Part shown: piece after piece, positions 14,225-17,991 of the stretch
How positions within the stretch are numbered: position 1 is the first letter of the stretch
Layout of the letters: each line of letters begins with the position of its first letter
NCBI GenBank assembly: GCA_021805275.1
Contig: JAJZFQ010000291.1
Coordinates: forward strand, 1 to 17,991
Source: Pseudomonadota bacterium
Lineage (GTDB): Bacteria; Pseudomonadota; Gammaproteobacteria; Steroidobacterales; Steroidobacteraceae
Direction of reading: 5' to 3'
Length of the DNA stretch: 17,991 nucleotides
Translations under genes and position numbers: made by a program
Notes under the pieces: generated by a model
The model's database searches: none
Seen by the model: the letters and a program-made list of their open reading frames with translations, nothing else
What the model was told of the DNA's origin: nothing

Positions 14225-16307
14225 GTTCCAGATCCACCAGGCCTTCGATGGGATTGACGGCGGTCACGAGCACGCGCACCTGCGCGCCCGTGGCGAGTCG
14301 CCGGCCGCTGCGCCGGCCACGCCAGGCATGGCCGTGATCCTCCATGAGGTACTCGTCGTCGCGCAGGTTCTCGATGTGCAGCAGCCCGTCGACCCCCACG
14401 TCGAGGATCTGCACGAAGCAGCCGAATTCCACCACCGTGGTGATCAGGCCGCGGAACACCTGGCCGATGCGCTCGCGCAGGTACGTACACTTCAGGAAGG
14501 TCGCCACATAGCGGTCGGCCTCGTCGGCGCGCTTCTCGAGCTTAGAGGTGCTCTCCCCGAGGGCAGCGAGCGGCTCGTGCGTGTAGCGCACGGCGCCGTC
14601 CTCGCTGGCCACTCCGAGCTGCGCCTTGAGCGTGCGGTGCACGACCAGGTCCGGATAGCGGCGGATGGGCGAGGTGAAATGCGCGTAATGCGTGAGCGCG
14701 AGTCCGAAGTGGCCGATGTTCACCGGCTGGTACACCGCCTGCGGCATCGCCCGCACGATGAGCGATTCGATGAACGACCGCTCCGGCACGTGCCCCAGGC
14801 GGCGGGCAATGGCCTGCAGGTCGCGCGTGGCGATCCGCTCGGGCAGCCGCGCTTCGATCTGGATTGCCGCGAGCGTGGAGATCAGCCGCTCGAGCTTCTC
14901 CGGTTCCGGCTCACCGTGCACGCGGTAGAGCGTCGGGGTGCGTGATTTATCGAGTGCCTGCGCGACCGCCACGTTCGCCAGAACCATGCACTCCTCGATC
15001 AGCCGGTGCGCATCGTTGCGCGCGTACAGCTCGACGGCCCGCACCCGCTCGGACGGGTCGATCACCAGCCGCGCCTCCGGGGCGTCGAAATCGAGCGCGC
15101 CCCGCCGGGTGCGCGCCTTGTGCAGCGCGCGGTACACCTCGACCAGTACCATGAGCGGCTCAAGCAGCGGCCCGAGCGTCGAGCGCGCGGCGGGGCGTCC
15201 CTCGAACAGCGCCTCGTGCGCCTGGGTGTAGGTGAGTCGGGCCGCCGAGCGCATCACCGCCGGATAGAACCGGGCGCTCTTGAGCAGCCCGCCGGCGCTC
15301 ACGATCATGTCGGCCGCAAAGCACAGCCGGTCGACCCGCGGGGCGAGCGAGCACAGGTGATCCGACAGCGCGGTGGGCAACATCGGAATGACGCGTGTCG
15401 GGAAGTACACCGAGGTGCCGCGCTCGATCGCTTGCGCATCGAGGGCCGTACCTGCACGCACGTAATGACTGACATCGGCGATCGCCACGATCAGCCGAAA
15501 GCCGGCCGGGTGGCGCTCGGCGTACACGGCGTCATCGAAATCCCGCGCATCCTCCCCGTCGATGGTCACGAGCGGCAGGCCGCGCAGGTCCTCGCGGCGG
15601 GCCGCCTCGGCCGGATCGACCCGATCGCCCCAGGCCTGCGCCTCGCGCAGCGCCTCGGGCACAAACTCGCTCGGCAGTCCGAAGCGTGCGATCGCGCTCT
15701 CGCTCGCCAGCTCCACCGGACGATCCGGATCGAGCCGCCGCTCGATGCGCGCGTGCGCCGGATGATCGCCCGAGCCGCGGCGCGTGATGCGCGCGATGAC
15801 CCAGTCCCCATGGCGCGCCCCGCCGAGCGCCTCGTGCGCGACCGCGCAGCGCAGCTGCAGCCGGCGATCCGCCCCGGTGACCCAGGCGCTGCGCCCGACC
15901 ACCTCGACCGTGCCGAGAAAGGCATGCACTGCGTGCTCGATCACTTGCTCGACGGTGCCCAGCCAGCGGTTGGCGGCATCGCGCGAGAGACGCACGCGCA
16001 GGCGGTCCCCGTGCATGACGCCGCGCATCTGCGGCGGGGGCAGAAACACACTCTCCTTCCATCCCTCCACCCGCAGGAAGCCGTAGCCGGCGCGATGCGC
16101 GCTCACCTGCCCTTCGACCAGCTCCCCGGGACGTGTTGCCGTGCCCGCCTCGCCAGCCGACTGACGAGACTGCCCCTTCTGTCCCTCGCCGCCGCCGGAG
16201 CGCTCGCGGCGCGACGGCGCACCGGTTGCCTTGGGCGCCTGATGTGTCCCGGAGGGCGCGTTGCGACGCCCGTACTGGGTGCGCCGACCTGTTCCCCGAC
16301 CTTTCAA
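14208..16307 (-). CDS. rnr: Ribonuclease R, unusual short form with basic N-terminus
   Basis: Processive 3'-5' exoribonuclease of the RNB family that digests structured RNA. The product is 699 residues, well below E. coli RNase R (813). Residues 1-60 are low-complexity and rich in Arg, Gly and Ser. They take the place of the usual N-terminal helix-turn-helix domain. Two cold-shock domains follow (from GELVEGQV, about 61-190). The RNB domain has TIDGEDARDFDDAVY (248-262), keeping the four metal-binding aspartates (Asp250, 256, 258, 259), plus SVYFPTRVIPML and HFTSPIRRYPDLVVHR. The S1 domain (about 610-697) ends the protein, with no lysine-rich tail. RNase II is less likely, because the RNB motifs match RNase R closely and the gene sits beside rlmB. 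The TTG start has AGGA 8 nt upstream. Confidence 0.92.
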   Translation of the reverse strand: MKGRGTGRRTQYGRRNAPSGTHQAPKATGAPSRRERSGGGEGQKGQSRQSAGEAGTATRPGELVEGQVSAHRAGYGFLRVEGWKESVFLPPPQMRGVMHGDRLRVRLSRDAANRWLGTVEQVIEHAVHAFLGTVEVVGRSAWVTGADRRLQLRCAVAHEALGGARHGDWVIARITRRGSGDHPAHARIERRLDPDRPVELASESAIARFGLPSEFVPEALREAQAWGDRVDPAEAARREDLRGLPLVTIDGEDARDFDDAVYAERHPAGFRLIVAIADVSHYVRAGTALDAQAIERGTSVYFPTRVIPMLPTALSDHLCSLAPRVDRLCFAADMIVSAGGLLKSARFYPAVMRSAARLTYTQAHEALFEGRPAARSTLGPLLEPLMVLVEVYRALHKARTRRGALDFDAPEARLVIDPSERVRAVELYARNDAHRLIEECMVLANVAVAQALDKSRTPTLYRVHGEPEPEKLERLISTLAAIQIEARLPERIATRDLQAIARRLGHVPERSFIESLIVRAMPQAVYQPVNIGHFGLALTHYAHFTSPIRRYPDLVVHRTLKAQLGVASEDGAVRYTHEPLAALGESTSKLEKRADEADRYVATFLKCTYLRERIGQVFRGLITTVVEFGCFVQILDVGVDGLLHIENLRDDEYLMEDHGHAWRGRRSGRRLATGAQVRVLVTAVNPIEGLVDLELAEDP

Positions 16308-16336
16308 TTGACAGTTCCTGGTCCGGTGCGTAAATT
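16308..16336 (+). promoter_or_regulatory. Strong sigma-70 promoter of tRNA-Leu
   Basis: A perfect TTGACA (16308-16313) and TAAATT (16331-16336) are 17 nt apart. The inferred start, near 16343, is about 13 nt before the tRNA. The sequence after the -10 is GC-rich (CGCCGCC), as in stable-RNA promoters under stringent control. The -35 abuts the rnr TTG start on the other strand, and the spacer covers the rnr ribosome binding site. Confidence 0.75.
16316..16319 (-). promoter_or_regulatory. Ribosome binding site supporting the rnr TTG start
   Basis: AGGA lies 8 nt ahead of the TTG at 16307. No ATG, GTG or TTG occurs in frame between it and the tRNA gene, so this TTG is the most upstream usable start. 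Confidence 0.65.
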
Positions 16337-16355
16337 TCGCCGCCTCGCCTTCCCG

Positions 16356-16440
<85 letters not shown>

Positions 16441-16601
16441 GAATTTCTTTAATTTCCAATAACTTAAATCCTATTTTTGATTGACTTCCGAGGCACTCGC
16501 GCTCGCTTCGGAGTGTCGCTGCGGCCGGGTCATTGCTTTAATTATTCATCGAGCCACCGCGACATCCTAGCAGGGCTTGATCGGGGCGACGTGGGGGAAA
16601 T
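16441..16601. other. AT-rich spacer between tRNA-Leu and recombinase remnant
   Basis: No gene is recognisable here. The first 40 bases contain only 8 G or C, in sharp contrast to the flanking core genes. An imperfect inverted repeat, TCCGAGGC with GCTTCGGA (about 16486-16513), lies in the middle, but no T-run follows it. The region may be the island/chromosome junction or the degraded end of a mobile element. Confidence 0.5.
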
Positions 16602-17147
16602 TCAAATCGGCGGCCCGCGCCTCATTCGCCTGAGCACCGTCCTTGGGCTGCCGCCCTCCCGCTTCTGCACGCGCAGCACCATGCGCTGGCTATCGACGTC
16701 GGTGATCCTCAGTGCGACGACCTCGCTCGCGCGCAGGCCCGCCCCGTAGGCCACCGAAAGCGCCGTCTGGTACTTCAAGTTCCCGGCGGCGGCGATCAGG
16801 CGCTTGACCTCATCGCGGCTCAACACCACAGGCAACGTGCGCGGCACGAAGACGTGCTGCATCTTCGCCATCAGCGCGCCACGATCGAGCGTCACCCCGA
16901 AGAAGAACTTCAGCCCCGTGATGGTGGCGTTCAGCGTGATCGGCGAGGCCCCATGATCCACCAGGTGCAGCTGGAAGTTGCGCAGATCCTCCACCGTGGC
17001 GGTGTCGGGCGCGCGGTTCAGATACCGGGCAAACTTCCGTACCGCGCGAATATAGGCAGCCTGTGTCTGCGGTGCGAGCTTGCGCATCCGCATGTCTTCG
17101 ATCATCCGCTGGCGCAGAGGAGAAACGGTCTTGGACTGAGAGCTCAT
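16602..17147 (-). pseudogene. Truncated tyrosine recombinase (IS/integron-type integrase)
   Basis: The open frame gives 181 residues, about half of a tyrosine recombinase. The N-terminal core-binding (SAM-like) domain covers about 10-90, with LAPQTQAAYIRAVRKFARYL and SPITLNATITGLKFFF. The catalytic domain starts at about 105 and keeps the first catalytic arginine, Arg139 in YGAGLRASEVV. Recognisable similarity stops near residue 161 (about 16662), where RVQ should lead into a GKGxKDR lysine loop but instead reads REGGSPRTVLRR and ends. The catalytic Lys, HxxR and nucleophilic Tyr are all missing, so it should be inactive. The start is ATG with GGAG 7 nt upstream. It resembles recombinases that accompany IS91-like elements in proteobacteria; that parallel is from memory. 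It points toward tRNA-Leu. Confidence 0.85.
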
Positions 17148-17293
17148 GACAGTGCTCCGGCTGGGAACAATGGCGGATTGCCTCCCTTCTCAACTTACGG
17201 AACAAAGCCAAAAAGCTCACATCCGGCACTTCCCCCGATCGAAGCCACCCCTACCGCGCGAGCGGTTTAGTCCTCTGAGCCGCAATCTGCCTG
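17148..17293. other. Intergenic region with an imperfect inverted repeat
   Basis: No coding signal is visible in this 146-bp gap. An inverted repeat, GCGGTTTAG with CTGAGCCGC (about 17261-17282), pairs with two G-U wobbles when read on the plus strand. No T-run accompanies it. The region separates the recombinase remnant from the upstream gene and has lower GC than the core genes. Confidence 0.4.
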
Positions 17294-17713
17294 TCATCCG
17301 GCCGTTACCGAATCAACGTACTCGACAGGAAACTCAAGATTGCGCACAACCTCCTGCAGTCGAACGGCGTAGTCCGGATTCCGCTCGCCCGCTGGCTGTA
17401 CAACGGGCAAGTTGTAGCATAATGCAGCGATCGATCCACCGTCCATGCAGCGAGCCAGAACAGCCTCTGGTCGGTACTGATCGAGCCCCGGAGCGTGGTA
17501 CAGGCGATCCAACTCGCCGTGCGTGAAGCCAATCAGCATCCCGCAGGCCCGGGACCCGGCAGATGGAACCAACGTGGCGCGATTTCCGATACGAAGAGCA
17601 AAATCGTTTACGTAAGCTCTTCGCGGACTCGTCGGCACAACACCGCTGTTCCGAAGGACACCTGCATCCATGAACAGACCGTAAAAGAAACTAACGACCC
17701 GGCGCTCGGTCAT
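17294..17713 (-). CDS. Small protein with a gamma-glutamylcyclotransferase-like fold
   Basis: A protein of 139 residues from the ATG at 17713; a GTG at 17776 in the same frame would make 160, but the extra residues look unstructured and neither start has a good Shine-Dalgarno. The N-terminal VVSFFYGLFMD resembles the YGxL opening of GGCT/AIG2-like proteins, and DFALRIGNRATLVPS, GMLIGFTHGELDRLY and QYRPEAVLA fit the same small barrel. The usual LDxxEG glutamate motif is replaced by LYHAPGL, so cyclotransferase activity cannot be assumed. No signal peptide or membrane segment is visible. It lies between a recombinase remnant and a PIN gene on the same strand, an accessory context. Fold assignment is moderate; substrate unknown. 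Confidence 0.7.
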   Translation of the reverse strand: MTERRVVSFFYGLFMDAGVLRNSGVVPTSPRRAYVNDFALRIGNRATLVPSAGSRACGMLIGFTHGELDRLYHAPGLDQYRPEAVLARCMDGGSIAALCYNLPVVQPAGERNPDYAVRLQEVVRNLEFPVEYVDSVTAG

Positions 17714-17874
17714 CACGTTTCGGCCACGCGCCCTTCCCAGGTACTGGCTCCCGACTTTGTTCCACGTGGTTGACACACCCGAGGGCCACGGACGCGGCTC
17801 AATGCTAACCTGCCCAACAGCTCCGAGCGCCCATCAAGGCCATAACGGTGCGTCAGGGCGCGGCCTAGCCAGGC

Positions 17875-17991
17875 TCACTTCGGTGGCGATAACGTTGCGG
17901 TGAGGCCACTCAACGCATCCGAGACCGTGCGGATGGGGATGCCCTGGTAGTCGCCGAGGACCAGCAGGTGGCGCTTGTCTCCGGAGACGAT
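17875..17991 (-). CDS. C-terminus of a PIN-domain toxin-like protein (5' part off window)
   Basis: The last 38 codons of a gene entering from the right edge, ending in TGA at 17875. The visible residues IVSGDKRHLLVLGDYQGIPI match the end of PIN-domain proteins of the COG1569 type. In these, the SGD aspartate is one of the acidic metal ligands of the ribonuclease site, followed by LL-x-L and G-IPI. Such proteins are often toxins of type II toxin-antitoxin pairs. The antitoxin, if any, would lie upstream and outside this window. The gene is 98 bp from the GGCT-like gene when the latter's longer start is used. The stretch is short, so the call rests on motif likeness. Confidence 0.65.
   Translation of the reverse strand: MVSGDKRHLLVLGDYQGIPIRTVSDALSGLTATLSPPK

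Noticed and set aside
16486..16513. Inverted repeat after tRNA-Leu as an intrinsic terminator
   Set aside because: The stem includes a wobble pair and a 10-base loop, and no T-run follows it. The T-rich stretch lies before it instead.
16441..17991. Repeat of the tRNA-Leu 3' end as an attachment site
   Set aside because: No convincing copy of the T-arm and acceptor sequence was found by eye within the window; it could lie further right.

Overview
This window is GC-rich chromosomal DNA from a bacterium that looks like a gammaproteobacterium. The evidence is gene order: rpsP-rimM-trmD-rplS next to ffh, rpsF-rpsR-rplI-dnaB-alr behind rnr-rlmB, no priB between rpsF and rpsR, and a CorB/YfjD-type membrane protein divergent from ffh. 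Coding style fits a high-GC lineage, with frequent GTG and TTG starts and long antisense shadow frames. I cannot name the genus; a Nevskiales/Steroidobacterales- or Ectothiorhodospiraceae-like organism is only a guess.

Layout. (1) 2-3718, minus strand: a ribosome/tRNA-modification operon read rpsP -> rimM -> trmD -> rplS, followed closely by sppA, which runs off the left edge. (2) 3859-5199, minus: ffh, the protein subunit of the signal recognition particle. (3) 5252-6538, plus: a CNNM/CBS-domain membrane protein divergent from ffh, whose 3' end overlaps the 3' end of radA (6486-7886, minus). (4) 8069-9614, plus: a two-gene signalling cassette with a PP2C-type protein phosphatase and a double-FHA protein, packed between radA and alr. 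(5) 9616-16307, minus: rnr -> rlmB -> rpsF -> rpsR -> rplI -> dnaB -> alr. This includes a probable promoter and a structured leader in front of rpsF. (6) 16356-16440, plus: tRNA-Leu(CAG) with a strong promoter that overlaps the ribosome binding site of the divergent rnr. (7) 16441-17991: an accessory tail after the tRNA. It holds an AT-rich spacer, a truncated tyrosine recombinase, a GGCT-fold-like protein and the C-terminus of a PIN-domain toxin-like protein.

How it works together: most of the window is core growth machinery, covering ribosomal proteins and rRNA/tRNA modification (rimM, trmD, rlmB), RNA turnover (rnr), replication and repair (dnaB, radA), protein export and signal-peptide clearance (ffh, sppA) and cell wall precursor supply (alr). 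The less routine parts are the phosphatase/FHA pair with an AT-rich patch inside the phosphatase gene, an RNase R whose basic tail appears to have moved to the N-terminus, and the tRNA-Leu-bounded mobile-looking segment. I see no CRISPR array, intact insertion sequence, prophage or biosynthetic cluster, and nothing that is convincingly a new system.
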